DNA of 47,220 bases from Parcubacteria group bacterium. GTDB taxonomy: Bacteria; Patescibacteriota; Patescibacteriia; UBA1558; GWA2-36-10. Of this stretch, positions 31,735-42,929 are shown piece by piece (the first letter of the stretch is position 1; every line of letters begins with the position of its first letter). Location of the stretch: positions 1-47,220 of the forward strand of contig PQAE01000007.1 in the NCBI GenBank assembly GCA_003104935.1, given 5' to 3'. The notes under the pieces are model-generated. The model was not told where the DNA came from and did no database searches. It worked only from the letters and a program-made list of their open reading frames with translations. The translations under genes were made by a program, and so were the position numbers.

Positions 31735-34416
31735 CTAGGCCTTATTCTCTGGAGGTATATCTTCTTTGGGAGTAATCTCCTCAAACTCGGCGTCTATGAT
31801 GTCGTCTTCGGGAATAGGACTTCTTCTGGACCGGCCGCCTGATTGACCCGCGTTAGCCGGACCGGCATAACTTTGTCCCCTATCACCGCCGGACTTATTT
31901 TTATTCTTTTTCTTCTTCGGCGGCGCTTCACCCATACCCTGATCTTTGGCCAACACTTTTTGCATGGACTCATCTAGGAAAGGAATGATCTGCGATTTTA
32001 AGGTAGCGGTATCGATCTTGAGTAATTCCTCTTTCTTCAGGGTCTTAGCAAACTCAATAAGTTCTTCCGGCTGACTCCTAAATACGATGTGGGCTTTATC
32101 TATGTTTTTGCGGGCTAACTTATTACGGACATCTTTTTCGGTCATCTTGGTCGGATCACGATCGGTCACGGCCTGCTGGAAATATTTAGCTAACTCATCG
32201 TCATTAACCAGATCCTCGGTAATCGGATTATCAATATTTACCTTGATATCACCGGCCTGGACCTGAGCGTTGACCATAGCGGCGACTTTGGGATCTTTAC
32301 TGCCGCTACTGGCAGTCAAAAATTCAGTGCGTTGTCCCGAGCTCATCACCTTTGCCAGATCAGTAAATAATTCATTCTGTTCCTGATCACCAAGGTCCAT
32401 CTTATACATTTCTTTGCCCTCAATACTGCTCTTAGCTTCTTTCAAAAAGTTCGCCTTCATCTGCGCTTGAACCTCCGGAGGCATATCGTGACCGATATGT
32501 TTATAGATTTTAGACATGGCTTTAGGATCCATCATGCCCAGTGTTTGGTAGTGGCTGAATTCTAGAGAATCCTTCTTAATTTGCCTCTTATCATCAAACA
32601 TCTTACTGGCATCAACCTCTAAAGAGCCTAAGGCCTTGGCCATCGCTACCTGATCCGGCTTGTCTTTACCGTCATAAATAGCCTTTCTTTTGCGGGCGTC
32701 CTGTTGCAAGAACAATTTTAGGGCTACGGCCGTAGCTTTACCCACTTCACGGCCGATGACCCTGCCTTCGGCATCTTTTATTTCCTTGCCCTCGGCGGCC
32801 AGATGCATATCGCCAAAAACAGCCGCCGCTCCTTTTTGCCTCACTAGAGATTCCAATCTTTGTTTGATTTGGGTCTCATTGCCGCCGATCAGTTCCGGGT
32901 TTAATGTTTCCAGAGAAGCAATATATTTGTCATCAGACCCTGTACCATAATTTTTGAAACGACCGTGGGCCTCTTGCATCTCATTCCACTTGCGGCGTCT
33001 GGCTATGTCCGGTGTTCCGTCGGCATTGACGGCATCTTTACTGGCATCTTTATAATATCCCATATCAACCTTGGCTCGTTCCGCCAAAGCTCCGGAATCA
33101 CCGCCCATTTTGCCAAAAAACTTCTGCGAGCCCACAGTGTAAAACTGCTTGCGTTGCTCCTCGGTCATATCCTTGGTTTTCTTGGCTTCCGGTTCTTGGA
33201 GAGCGGCGGAGAATCCCTGCGCCCTGGCTTGCATGGACAGACCGGTTCTTTGCATCCCCCGACCGCCCAATAGACGGCCGCCCAACGGGATTTTAGATGT
33301 AAAACCGCCGAATTTTTGGGTGAGTCGCCCACCGACACGCATGGCCGGCCGCGCCACGGTCATACCCATCCTGGTAGCCCGCCGTTGCAAGCCGCCCTTG
33401 ATACTCTTGAGACCATCCGAAGCAAAGTTCGCCCCGGCGCCACCACTCTTACCAGCATATTGCAAGCCGGCTAAGAGCATGGACAAAGCAATAATGAAGT
33501 TTGTAATATTTGATTTTTTTGTAAAAGCGCTCAAATCAGCTGTGATGCCTTCATTTGGATTGGGATCGTCAGGAATAAATTTACTATAAACATCGCCCCG
33601 CCCGATAATGGTAAAAGATAGCCACAGAAAAAAAGCCAAAATCGGACCGATAATCAGATTATTAGTCAACTCATTCATCCAATCGTTATAATATTTTTGC
33701 GTGCCCGGGAAAACATAAAACAAGAAAGCCAACGGCGCCATCACCACCAGAATCCATAATCGGACTATACGCATGGCTAAAATAATAATAAATATGCCGA
33801 TGACTACAGCCACCACCGCGATCATCAACGCTCCCAGAATCAGTGTAACTAAGTAATTACCAGTGTCTTGATTTAAGCCAACATTGTCCACATGCAAATT
33901 AAAAGCGTCGGCCAGACCAAAAGCGACTACAATATTACCGGCGGCTACGTCTTTGATGGCCGAAACAAAAGATAACATCACTATTTGGGACAAATCAATC
34001 ATTAAGCCGACAATGGTCATGCTAAAGTTTATCAAGATAGCCATGATGATCAGTTTGCGCAACAAAGCCCGGTAGCCAAAACGCTCTACATTGATGATGG
34101 TGGCAATGGCGATGACTAGCAGTATCAGAATAAAAAACATATTTGACAGGTCGCGTAATATGCCCCAGCCAGTAACGACACCCGGCACGCGCGTAAAATT
34201 GTTATAGGCGGCGATAATCGGCAAGAGCCACATCTCCAATTGTAGCAGAATCAGAAAAGGACGAATCCAGATAAACCAAAGAACCTTACCCAACATCTCG
34301 GTGATAAAAGCGGTAGTGTCAGTGGCGGCCCAACCAATACCGGGTAAAACCAAAGCCACTAACACTATCAAAATGATTGCGCCCCACAGTTTCTTAGATG
34401 GATTAAATTTGATCAT
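31735..34416 (-). CDS. VirB6/TrbL-like polytopic membrane protein with long soluble tail
   Basis: An 893-aa protein with a signal-like first helix and about seven further membrane helices in residues 1-345, for example ILRDLSNMFFILILLVIAI, LIIMAILINFSMTIVGLMI and LWILVVMAPLAFLFYVFPG. This is the layout of VirB6/TrbL channel proteins. Residues about 360-893 are hydrophilic with many charged helices, then a Lys-rich stretch (KKKKNKNKSGG) and an acidic C-terminus. It lies between the giant Cys-rich protein gene and the 416-aa gene. It is likely the inner-membrane channel of the secretion apparatus, with the tail a lineage-specific addition. Confidence 0.75.
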   Translation of the reverse strand: MIKFNPSKKLWGAIILIVLVALVLPGIGWAATDTTAFITEMLGKVLWFIWIRPFLILLQLEMWLLPIIAAYNNFTRVPGVVTGWGILRDLSNMFFILILLVIAIATIINVERFGYRALLRKLIIMAILINFSMTIVGLMIDLSQIVMLSFVSAIKDVAAGNIVVAFGLADAFNLHVDNVGLNQDTGNYLVTLILGALMIAVVAVVIGIFIIILAMRIVRLWILVVMAPLAFLFYVFPGTQKYYNDWMNELTNNLIIGPILAFFLWLSFTIIGRGDVYSKFIPDDPNPNEGITADLSAFTKKSNITNFIIALSMLLAGLQYAGKSGGAGANFASDGLKSIKGGLQRRATRMGMTVARPAMRVGGRLTQKFGGFTSKIPLGGRLLGGRGMQRTGLSMQARAQGFSAALQEPEAKKTKDMTEEQRKQFYTVGSQKFFGKMGGDSGALAERAKVDMGYYKDASKDAVNADGTPDIARRRKWNEMQEAHGRFKNYGTGSDDKYIASLETLNPELIGGNETQIKQRLESLVRQKGAAAVFGDMHLAAEGKEIKDAEGRVIGREVGKATAVALKLFLQQDARKRKAIYDGKDKPDQVAMAKALGSLEVDASKMFDDKRQIKKDSLEFSHYQTLGMMDPKAMSKIYKHIGHDMPPEVQAQMKANFLKEAKSSIEGKEMYKMDLGDQEQNELFTDLAKVMSSGQRTEFLTASSGSKDPKVAAMVNAQVQAGDIKVNIDNPITEDLVNDDELAKYFQQAVTDRDPTKMTEKDVRNKLARKNIDKAHIVFRSQPEELIEFAKTLKKEELLKIDTATLKSQIIPFLDESMQKVLAKDQGMGEAPPKKKKNKNKSGGDRGQSYAGPANAGQSGGRSRRSPIPEDDIIDAEFEEITPKEDIPPENKA

Positions 34417-34454
34417 TGACTTAGTAGATAATAAATATTAATACACTCTCTCTA

Positions 34455-37400
34455 CTACAAAGGTTGCTCATAGACCACTACCCAATCCGCAAATTCACGG
34501 TCAGTAACTTTACCCCACTGATCATAGATTCTGATCTTTGGTTTAAAACAGGCCGCATTGGCATAGGGCTGACCCAGAGCCTGACACTGAACCGCCGGAT
34601 TAGCATCATACTGATAATCATGATAAAAAACCTTATAGCCCTCGCGACAAGCCTGCGGCAATCCGCCAAAACCCTGCAGTCCTTCTTTTTGCGGCATGAG
34701 CGCGTCTTTATCACACTTGTCTAAAGCATTTTTATATTTACCCGGATTTTGGATAAAAGTACCGGCTACCGGCCCGTCACCCCAATCAACATCGATGCTC
34801 TTGACCGGCATATGGTCCGGATGGGCATAGTAAAAGAATTTAGCCGAAACAAATATGGATTCATAACCGGTTACCGGCTGATCATTAGAATTATTCACTG
34901 TGATTCCGTTTATACCTTTACCGTCACCGTCTGCACAAATCTGCTTATTATAGTCATCACCGCAAACCCGCAAGATCTTGGGATTGTAGGTCGGACCGGC
35001 ATAGGTATTAATGGCGCTGGGTAGCGTATCTTCCGGCGCCACCCAAAGGTCCGCAGTTTCGTTGCCGTCAAACACGTAAATTGGGGTCGGTAGGGTCGTG
35101 TCCCACTTAAATTTATACACTCGGCCGAAAATATAGAATAGTTCCTTTATTTCTGCCGGATTAGCAACGGTGCTAAAAAATGTAGCCGCGGACAGACCAC
35201 TATCCACATTAGTGCCTACCGGAGATTGCACCAGCACCGGCCGATTATTTGATAATGGACCCACTCCCGCTCCAAAATAGTCCTCAGGCAAATCTCCCTG
35301 CGGCGATCCCAATAATTTTATCCTGTCAAAAACTACATTTGCGTCGCGATCAAAAGACCCGGATTTGTAATAATATGATAACCAATCGTGAAGCACCGGA
35401 CCGGTCCATAAGGGGTTCAATACGCGATCGCCACTCGCTACGGCCGCGCGCCACCAGATGTCAGTTCTAACCCATGATTTATCACCCGTAGCATCCAAGG
35501 TATTGACCAGTGAACACATTTGATAACACTCATTACCAGCACAATGTAACTGCGAACTTTGAGGACCATACCCAGTTATATCTCTGCAATCAGCTTTCAC
35601 ATCGCTAGTCAAACAGCCTACAGCTCGAGGATTAACACCGTCATCTTGACCAAAAGCTTCCTTTATCAAATCAGGGTATACTCCCGCCCTTGGTACATAG
35701 GTATAAATAGGCCTATTAGCGCGCAATTCATCTCTGATGGTCTCAGGTATATTGGAGTTAAAAAAGTTGTTTAAATCATCCACGGTCAGTTGCTTTTTCT
35801 CAATTAGTTTGGCAAAACACCCGGTAATGTCGGAAATGCTGGTGAATGTATTATTGGCCAAAACCAAACGATTATAATTTCTTGGGTTTTCCACTAAATT
35901 ACAGCCTCGTGTGTTACTGCAATAAGGAATTTCCTCCTTTACGATTTTTCCGTAATCACTGCACCAGGTTACTCCATTAATAATATTATGAGTATTGGGA
36001 TCTAAATCAGTGCGCTGAGGCAAACCGGGCGGCGGCATCACGATATCAAAAATGCATTTTGTAAATTCACAGTTAGGGTTTTTTTCCGGACCGGCGCCCA
36101 TATTACAGGCGCTATAATCATTTTTCGGCGTCAGGGTTAAACTCTGCACCCACTGATATTTCCAGCAGTTATATGGACGTCCGTCTATCACACAGACACT
36201 GTTGCTACAGCGAAGATTTCTGTCGCCTTCACAAAATCCATATTCTGCGCTGGGCGGATCGGCATAGATAAGATTACTTAATAATTCCACGAATTTCGGT
36301 TTAGTGTTCAAACATGCGATTCCCTTGTTGGCCGCGATGGAACAATTTGTATCTCTGCATTCCACTATCTGATTATCGGCAATATTAACATAATAATGCA
36401 ATAGACCGGGATTACAATACACCCATCCTTCATCATGACCGCCGCCAAACCAACCACACTTGTCATCATTATAAAAACGATAAGCATAAGCTAAGTGCTC
36501 AGAAGCGCTATCACACCACATGTTGTTGTCCTGCATCCAATCCAAAACATGCCCGTCACAAGTATTATAGGTGTGTCTACTGCCGCTACCAGAGTAGGTG
36601 GCTAGAATAGTATCTATATAAAATGACTCAATTGGATTAGCCACTATGGCATCAAAGAATTTTAGCAAATCCGCCATACTGTGTGTAGGCACTGTGGTAA
36701 GTTCATTGCTGGTCAGATTGACGAAAGCGAGCGGCCCAAATTTTTCCGTGCCGGTCTTACTTTCTATCCGTTCAAAAATTATAGTATTTGCCGAGTTTGG
36801 AATAGGAGTGTTTGCGTCATATCGAGCATAGGTTTCGTTTATATCACCGGTACCTTTCAAATAATGTTGGTTTAATATTTTTTCCCTCTCAACAATAGAG
36901 GGGTCGTCTAAGGCCGCTATCCTAATTTTTGTACCCTTGGGAACCTTGATCAAAACATTACAACCGTTAACATCGGCCGAACCGCAATAATACCGGTCGC
37001 TTTCTAACTCATAGGGCGCGGCTTGCATACAAAATTGCACATCGCCGTTCTCATTATAATATCCGGCTTCGCGGTCGTTATCAAACATGCTGTTTACTCC
37101 GCTGATGGTGTTGACCGGATACCATTGGTTACAATAATAAGGACGTCCCCTTTCCAGAATCAGAGGCGTGGACTCGTCTTTTTGCAGACAAATCCCCGAC
37201 CAGTTCATCAGGGTCTCAATTTTTGATTTCAAAGCACAAATACCATCGGTAGAATATGTCGTAACACCTCCATTTACTCTGTCCGGACTGTCGCAGACAT
37301 CGTTTGTAGTACAGGCAAACCTCTTTTTAACCTTTGTTTGATCACCGGCGATACATACCCCTTCCTTGGAGGCCGCACCCTTACCATAATAATCAACTCC

Positions 37401-40400
37401 GCCGCTAGTTCCGTATGATATTTTTTGGTATTCTGGTTCACAGCTGGTGCTGGTACTCAGACAAAGATTGGCTTCCTGATAATTAGAGATTCTCTTACCA
37501 TTCGGTTCAATAGCATTGGAAAAAGGAGCATCTTTTTCGGCATAACCGCGTGTCTCCACATTATAAGTATTTTGAAAGGTGTCTCCCACCTGAGGACTAA
37601 CCCAACAATAATCTATGAGATTGACGCTCTGACATTCTCCTAAATAACAATCTACTGAACCGGCCTGGCAATCTACTCCGGCCATAGTAACGCTACAAAC
37701 CTCACCGTCGTTACCGGCACAGACTGCTGGTGCGGCAACCGGGTAGACCAAACGGGAATTGACGATATTCTCGTCAGTACTAAAATCAAAAGTTACCAAA
37801 GAACGGGCGGGCAACAACCCGGGGATAGAATAGCCGATATACTCCTGATCGCTCCAGGTCAGATGGCCGCCGGTATTCTGGCCGGTCCTCTTCTGATAAT
37901 CCTGAACGGTCAGGGGCGCCGGATTGCCCGCGATGGGCTCAGCCCATTTTTTACAGTTAGTAATATTGTTACCCTTGTCATATTGGACGCAACTGTCCAA
38001 ACTATTACACAAGATAACATAACTATTGGTAATTTTATCCCAAGCCGCCGAGGATGATTTACAGCTCAGCCACTCCGAACATTGTCGGTCATTGCGGACT
38101 TTGATCAGACGGTTGGAGTCGCAGTTAGGATCGCCGGTGTTGCAGGTGATGGGACTAACCGGCTTATCGTCACTAATATTGAGGTTATAACTGTCCTGAG
38201 AATTGTAGCTAGTCATAACCGCCGTATGCAAGGCATTCCAGTTATTACCCTCATAGAATAAGATGCAACCCGTTCCCCGGTCCACTTGGCCCAGACAACT
38301 GGAGTTGTCTATATTTTCATTATCATAGTAATAATAAGATTTACAGGCCCGGTGCCAGGTCCCTCCGCCATCAATGCAGGTCTTGGTAGTAGTAAAGGCG
38401 GCATTACTGCAGTAATCTTCCTTGATGTCCAGTTCGCAGGGATTTGGAAAGGTCGGAGGCAAAGGAGCCGGATCGGTCGGATCTTTAAACACCGTGCAGA
38501 GATTCTTGCTGGCCGGACAACTGGACACGGTATCAGGATCCAAAGCCAGATCAACGGGATCAAAACCATTTATGTTGGGGTCGCCCGGCAAACCGTTGCT
38601 ACAACCCTCGGGTAGAGGCAGGCCGATAGACGGAGTTTTGAACCAGCCGGCAAAAATATTACCGTTGATATTGACGTTTTGCTGATAAGTACAAGTCTGC
38701 TGTCCCGGATACTTAAAGTAATACATGCCCTTAGAAGAATTAAACTCCGAACAATACAGGGCATTGGCCCTACATAGAGAGGTGCCATATTGATCCGGAT
38801 CGTTGATCTTATAGACTGTAGTAAACTTGGTGTCATCATTACGATCGGGCATACCGAGCTCACTGCAACCCTGATATGTTGATGGGCAATATTTTGCCGG
38901 GTCAGGCACCAGATAATCTATGCTGTCCGCCGGGATAGTGATTATAGAATTTTCCCCAGGGGTTGGATTACCGTTTTCATCGGTGTCATGGAAAGTTTCG
39001 GCTTCGGGATTATCCGAATTATGAGTGTCAATCACAGCCGTACAGCCGATCGCCTCTTCCCGACATAGCCGATCAAAAGATTTGAGATAAAAAGTTTTAC
39101 GGTTAGTATCGGTATAAATCTGGCAACCCAGATTATATCCTTCATAAGGTTGGTCGCAAGTCGGCGGCGTATTCCAGGAGTGTTTGATGACGGCTATGGC
39201 ATCAGTGATTTCCCGTAATACGATGTTGTCCACATAAACCGGCGCCGCCGAATTATCTATTCTTAGTGTTAATTTTCCCGTGTTTAGATCATTAAAAACA
39301 AATCCGGGAAAATCTACATAAGCGGTGATAGTGAAATAGTTCCAGTTTCCGCCCTCCACAGTAACAAAACGAGTATCAACTATTGGCCCCATAGCCGTGC
39401 CATCCTTTGTATTAAGAAAATAATCGTGCAAAACGTTGGCGGCATCATTTATAGACAACATCGGAATGATGCTTTTCATATTGGCCTCGCCCTTTAGCCA
39501 AAAAGATAATTGATATTTCTTGGAAGCGTGTAAATCAGTCAAAGGCCTTTCGGCTGAATCATTTGCAGGAACATTGATTTTCATGGAGTGCCCATGATTT
39601 TGTAGGGACTCTACCGATACATCGAGGTTACCGGTCCAGGGCTGAAAAGTGCCACTTTCAAAGTTGTCCTGAAATATTTTCCGCACATTATTGGCGGTAT
39701 TACCATAGTAGAGTCGACAATCATTCTGACTGGCCGAGCAACCGTTGCTGATACCGGGGATGATGCGATAGGTAATAGCGGTGATGGTGCGACGATAATC
39801 ATGGCAGTCATCGCTGGCAAAAATAACCCGGCTATCCAAGCGGTAAAAAGGGTCGCCGTTTCTATCAAAATACTCGCGACAATCCGGATTCGTAGCCATA
39901 TCTGCTTGAACACATAAAGCTTGAGTGGCGGCATTATCAATACAATTACTACCTCCCAATAGGACATTAGTGCAGGGTCCGCCGTCGAGATTGCTCATTT
40001 TTGCTAAGACGGTTTTGATCTGATAACCCTCGGTATCGGAACCGGACCAAGTATAATATTCGGTACCCTCTGGTTCCGACACGCACTGGCGCACGCTGGT
40101 AAAATATTCCCGGCCTTCGCCGCCTTGAGCTACGGCATCTAGATTAGTAAACTCCTCGCAACCGGCCGCACTGATCGGGCAGGAAGTAGCTGTGTTGGCA
40201 ATAAAATTAAAATATTTGACCGGGGACGCCGGATCTTGTATCAAATCAAAACTGGTGGGCTGTTCAGCAAAGGTGGCATAGCCCACGCACTCGGCCGGAC
40301 AGAGGTCATCTTGGCTAATCACGGCCGGGATCAAAGGATCACCATTGGCCGGGGTATATCCCTGACAACCGACTTCACGGGCCGTACACATCACCCGAGA

Positions 40401-42923
40401 GCCGTTCATATTTATTTTTCCACCCTCGCCATATACGCTAAAAGCGGAAGCGTTTTGATTGGTATTACTGATCACCTCAAGCTTGATATTGGAAAATCCC
40501 GCCACGCCGGCGTTGCTGTAAATATTTATTCTGGCCTCGCCGATAGCGATATCATTGGTCATAAAAGTGCAACTCTTTGTCTCGCCCGCTTGTAGTTTCA
40601 AAGCCGCCCGATCTTGCACGGGAAATTCGCAGGTACCGCGCCCGGGGACCGGACCGGCAGCGGCCACCAGGTTGCAGTTTTGACCGACATCACAGGCCTC
40701 GACTGCTATAAAAGCTTCGCGATCAAACGCCGTACCTGACAGAGCATAAGAAGTATGCGGCGACAAAACCACATTGTGGTAGACGACAGCATTATTATTT
40801 TTCAAAACGCCAGTACCGGTGCTGGTGGAATATCCCTGCGCCGTAGTCGGCCCACCGGCCGCATTAAACCAGCCGTCCGGAAAAGTGTCTTGGTTGGCAT
40901 CGCTGAAATTTCCGTTAGGTATGATATTAACCTCTTGATCCGGCTCCATACTGATATACTCGTGACAACCCGCCTGTGTCTCCGGACAAGTCTGCGCCCG
41001 ATTCGTCAGAAACAAATCGTTATTATCGACAGCCGCGGCCTGTAAAATCCAACGGCCGTCAGCCAGCTTTTCCTGGGAATAGCGGCGACAACCAGCGTCA
41101 GTGGCATCACAATAATCCAAAGATCCCTCAATATATGAATTTACACCGAATTCCTTACTGCTAAAATTAAGACAACCCGCATAGATCTCCCCGTCTTCGC
41201 AGATATCACCCTTAAAGCGCCAGATATTTTCCGTCTTGGTGCAATAGCCATATTGTTCGTTGATGCACTCGCCATTTTCATCATGGCGCAGACAGGTTTT
41301 AAAGTCGGCACAATATTGTTGGCGGTCGGCCGTGTCCGGTGATTCCAGGACTGAACCGTAGACCAGAGCTTCGCACATGGCCTTGGGCGCCTTGAGTACC
41401 CAGTTGCCGTCTATCAGATGGTACATCGGATTATGCGGTGTATTATCGACACTATATTTGGCATCAGTCGCTAGAGGGCAATCGCTGGTAGGATTATCTT
41501 CAAAACATTCAATGGCTGTCTTCAGAGATACCGGCGAAGTGACCAGCGAACGCAAAGCCGCTAACTCCCAGCCGATCGGGATAACATTGGCTTTTCTCAA
41601 TTTTACCAAGTTGCTATAGCAAAAAGCTTCGCGATAACAATTGTCGCTATTGTTGCGCAGAACGTCGTCCTTGCCGATTAGAATCATATTGCCATCAATG
41701 CTACCGTCCTGGATCGCTTGGTTTATAGTCTTGCCCGAGCTGATGGCCTCGGCAAATTGGGCGTCAATCACGCAATTATCCGGCCGGCGCGCCTGCTCTT
41801 CGCTGGGACAGACTATAAAATCATTGATCAAACTATAATCTTCAACTTTTTCTAAAGTGGTGGTTTTTAAATCCTCAAATATCTGCTGATTCCGAGGCTG
41901 GCGGATATCAGCTCCGCCGCGCAACCTGGTCAGTAAGTCGTCACGCAAACTGGTATTTTTTTCATTACCAAACAAAGACCAGGTGCCTTTTTTTATCCAC
42001 TGACTAAGTAGTTTGGAACTAAAAGTATTGACAAATAGACTGCCGGCGTCCTTCATAATCTTGGCAAAGGCCTTAACGTTGGAGGTTTTTTGGTCGCCGG
42101 ACGACTGCTTCTTGGCGATCTCGGCCTGTAGGGCGGCGGTGTACTCGGCATCGCTGATTCCTTTAATTTTAGTGCAGTGCACTTTGACTTCTTCGGTAAT
42201 AGTTGTAGCCTTATCTAAAAAGCCCTGGCACTCCTCGGCCGCTATCATCTTAGCTTGTTCTTCCTCGGCTAATTTTTTATTTAGGCCGGCCTGCAAAGTA
42301 AAAAAAGTGTTAACATCACTTTGCTCGCTGATACCCGTCCAAAAAGACTGGATATTTTTGGCTCCGCTACGCGGATCCAGTTGAAATTTGACCAGATCAT
42401 TGGCAAAAGAGTCGCCAAATTTAGCCCACTGATTTTTAACATTGGTCCAATCGCATTTCGGCGGCGGTGGCGCCTGGGAGTCAATCAGGGATAAAGTCAA
42501 ACTCAGCTTTACGGCTACCGAGGGATTGCAGAGATTCAGCCCCAACTGATCAAATCCTTGTTTGCTGATCAAAGAGATAAACTCACCTCCGGCCGCCTCC
42601 AGAGCTTTTTGCGAGGCGTCTTTTATAGACAAGGTCCGGAAACTCGGCTTACCACCCGGTCCTCCGGTGGCCAATTCATTGGCTACCGTGTAGGAGAGAT
42701 TGCTCATATACATATTAAAGGCCCGCTCTACCAAATCCATAGAAACCGCTTCCCGGGCCGTATTGAATATGATCCCAATTCTTTCCCAAATCCATTTAGC
42801 ACTGGTAAGGTTTGTAATCATGGCATCAAATTGGGCGTTGACGGGTCGCGGGGCTAATCCTATCGGCATGACTAGAGCTAGAGCCAAACTAATTATGAAT
42901 AGATGTTTTTTTAAAATCGACAT
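34455..42923 (-). CDS. giant secreted Cys-rich protein, 2822 aa
   Basis: The N-terminus is a clear signal peptide (LFIISLALALVMPIGLAP, likely cleavage after VNA), so the protein is exported. The first 450 residues are helical and resemble a conserved N-terminal assembly region. After that comes a long series of irregular modules with paired cysteines spaced C-x5-C, for example CPETQAGC, CTAREVGC, CPISAAGC, CREEAIGC and CPSTYQGC. At least two segments look like carbohydrate-binding beta-sandwiches (IIPNGNFSDANQDTFPDGW, and IFQDNFESGTFQPW near the middle). There is no sortase motif or obvious C-terminal anchor. It sits between the VirB6-like and the EF-hand-like genes, so it is probably the main exposed part of the appendage or a large adhesin. 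Confidence 0.82.
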   Translation of the reverse strand: MSILKKHLFIISLALALVMPIGLAPRPVNAQFDAMITNLTSAKWIWERIGIIFNTAREAVSMDLVERAFNMYMSNLSYTVANELATGGPGGKPSFRTLSIKDASQKALEAAGGEFISLISKQGFDQLGLNLCNPSVAVKLSLTLSLIDSQAPPPPKCDWTNVKNQWAKFGDSFANDLVKFQLDPRSGAKNIQSFWTGISEQSDVNTFFTLQAGLNKKLAEEEQAKMIAAEECQGFLDKATTITEEVKVHCTKIKGISDAEYTAALQAEIAKKQSSGDQKTSNVKAFAKIMKDAGSLFVNTFSSKLLSQWIKKGTWSLFGNEKNTSLRDDLLTRLRGGADIRQPRNQQIFEDLKTTTLEKVEDYSLINDFIVCPSEEQARRPDNCVIDAQFAEAISSGKTINQAIQDGSIDGNMILIGKDDVLRNNSDNCYREAFCYSNLVKLRKANVIPIGWELAALRSLVTSPVSLKTAIECFEDNPTSDCPLATDAKYSVDNTPHNPMYHLIDGNWVLKAPKAMCEALVYGSVLESPDTADRQQYCADFKTCLRHDENGECINEQYGYCTKTENIWRFKGDICEDGEIYAGCLNFSSKEFGVNSYIEGSLDYCDATDAGCRRYSQEKLADGRWILQAAAVDNNDLFLTNRAQTCPETQAGCHEYISMEPDQEVNIIPNGNFSDANQDTFPDGWFNAAGGPTTAQGYSTSTGTGVLKNNNAVVYHNVVLSPHTSYALSGTAFDREAFIAVEACDVGQNCNLVAAAGPVPGRGTCEFPVQDRAALKLQAGETKSCTFMTNDIAIGEARINIYSNAGVAGFSNIKLEVISNTNQNASAFSVYGEGGKINMNGSRVMCTAREVGCQGYTPANGDPLIPAVISQDDLCPAECVGYATFAEQPTSFDLIQDPASPVKYFNFIANTATSCPISAAGCEEFTNLDAVAQGGEGREYFTSVRQCVSEPEGTEYYTWSGSDTEGYQIKTVLAKMSNLDGGPCTNVLLGGSNCIDNAATQALCVQADMATNPDCREYFDRNGDPFYRLDSRVIFASDDCHDYRRTITAITYRIIPGISNGCSASQNDCRLYYGNTANNVRKIFQDNFESGTFQPWTGNLDVSVESLQNHGHSMKINVPANDSAERPLTDLHASKKYQLSFWLKGEANMKSIIPMLSINDAANVLHDYFLNTKDGTAMGPIVDTRFVTVEGGNWNYFTITAYVDFPGFVFNDLNTGKLTLRIDNSAAPVYVDNIVLREITDAIAVIKHSWNTPPTCDQPYEGYNLGCQIYTDTNRKTFYLKSFDRLCREEAIGCTAVIDTHNSDNPEAETFHDTDENGNPTPGENSIITIPADSIDYLVPDPAKYCPSTYQGCSELGMPDRNDDTKFTTVYKINDPDQYGTSLCRANALYCSEFNSSKGMYYFKYPGQQTCTYQQNVNINGNIFAGWFKTPSIGLPLPEGCSNGLPGDPNINGFDPVDLALDPDTVSSCPASKNLCTVFKDPTDPAPLPPTFPNPCELDIKEDYCSNAAFTTTKTCIDGGGTWHRACKSYYYYDNENIDNSSCLGQVDRGTGCILFYEGNNWNALHTAVMTSYNSQDSYNLNISDDKPVSPITCNTGDPNCDSNRLIKVRNDRQCSEWLSCKSSSAAWDKITNSYVILCNSLDSCVQYDKGNNITNCKKWAEPIAGNPAPLTVQDYQKRTGQNTGGHLTWSDQEYIGYSIPGLLPARSLVTFDFSTDENIVNSRLVYPVAAPAVCAGNDGEVCSVTMAGVDCQAGSVDCYLGECQSVNLIDYCWVSPQVGDTFQNTYNVETRGYAEKDAPFSNAIEPNGKRISNYQEANLCLSTSTSCEPEYQKISYGTSGGVDYYGKGAASKEGVCIAGDQTKVKKRFACTTNDVCDSPDRVNGGVTTYSTDGICALKSKIETLMNWSGICLQKDESTPLILERGRPYYCNQWYPVNTISGVNSMFDNDREAGYYNENGDVQFCMQAAPYELESDRYYCGSADVNGCNVLIKVPKGTKIRIAALDDPSIVEREKILNQHYLKGTGDINETYARYDANTPIPNSANTIIFERIESKTGTEKFGPLAFVNLTSNELTTVPTHSMADLLKFFDAIVANPIESFYIDTILATYSGSGSRHTYNTCDGHVLDWMQDNNMWCDSASEHLAYAYRFYNDDKCGWFGGGHDEGWVYCNPGLLHYYVNIADNQIVECRDTNCSIAANKGIACLNTKPKFVELLSNLIYADPPSAEYGFCEGDRNLRCSNSVCVIDGRPYNCWKYQWVQSLTLTPKNDYSACNMGAGPEKNPNCEFTKCIFDIVMPPPGLPQRTDLDPNTHNIINGVTWCSDYGKIVKEEIPYCSNTRGCNLVENPRNYNRLVLANNTFTSISDITGCFAKLIEKKQLTVDDLNNFFNSNIPETIRDELRANRPIYTYVPRAGVYPDLIKEAFGQDDGVNPRAVGCLTSDVKADCRDITGYGPQSSQLHCAGNECYQMCSLVNTLDATGDKSWVRTDIWWRAAVASGDRVLNPLWTGPVLHDWLSYYYKSGSFDRDANVVFDRIKLLGSPQGDLPEDYFGAGVGPLSNNRPVLVQSPVGTNVDSGLSAATFFSTVANPAEIKELFYIFGRVYKFKWDTTLPTPIYVFDGNETADLWVAPEDTLPSAINTYAGPTYNPKILRVCGDDYNKQICADGDGKGINGITVNNSNDQPVTGYESIFVSAKFFYYAHPDHMPVKSIDVDWGDGPVAGTFIQNPGKYKNALDKCDKDALMPQKEGLQGFGGLPQACREGYKVFYHDYQYDANPAVQCQALGQPYANAACFKPKIRIYDQWGKVTDREFADWVVVYEQPL

Positions 42924-42929
42924 AAAAGT

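Noticed and set aside
34478-42857. Numerous + strand frames opposite the giant gene
   Set aside because: They are antisense shadows without promoters or recognisable protein features, whereas the minus frame is unbroken for 2822 codons with a signal peptide.
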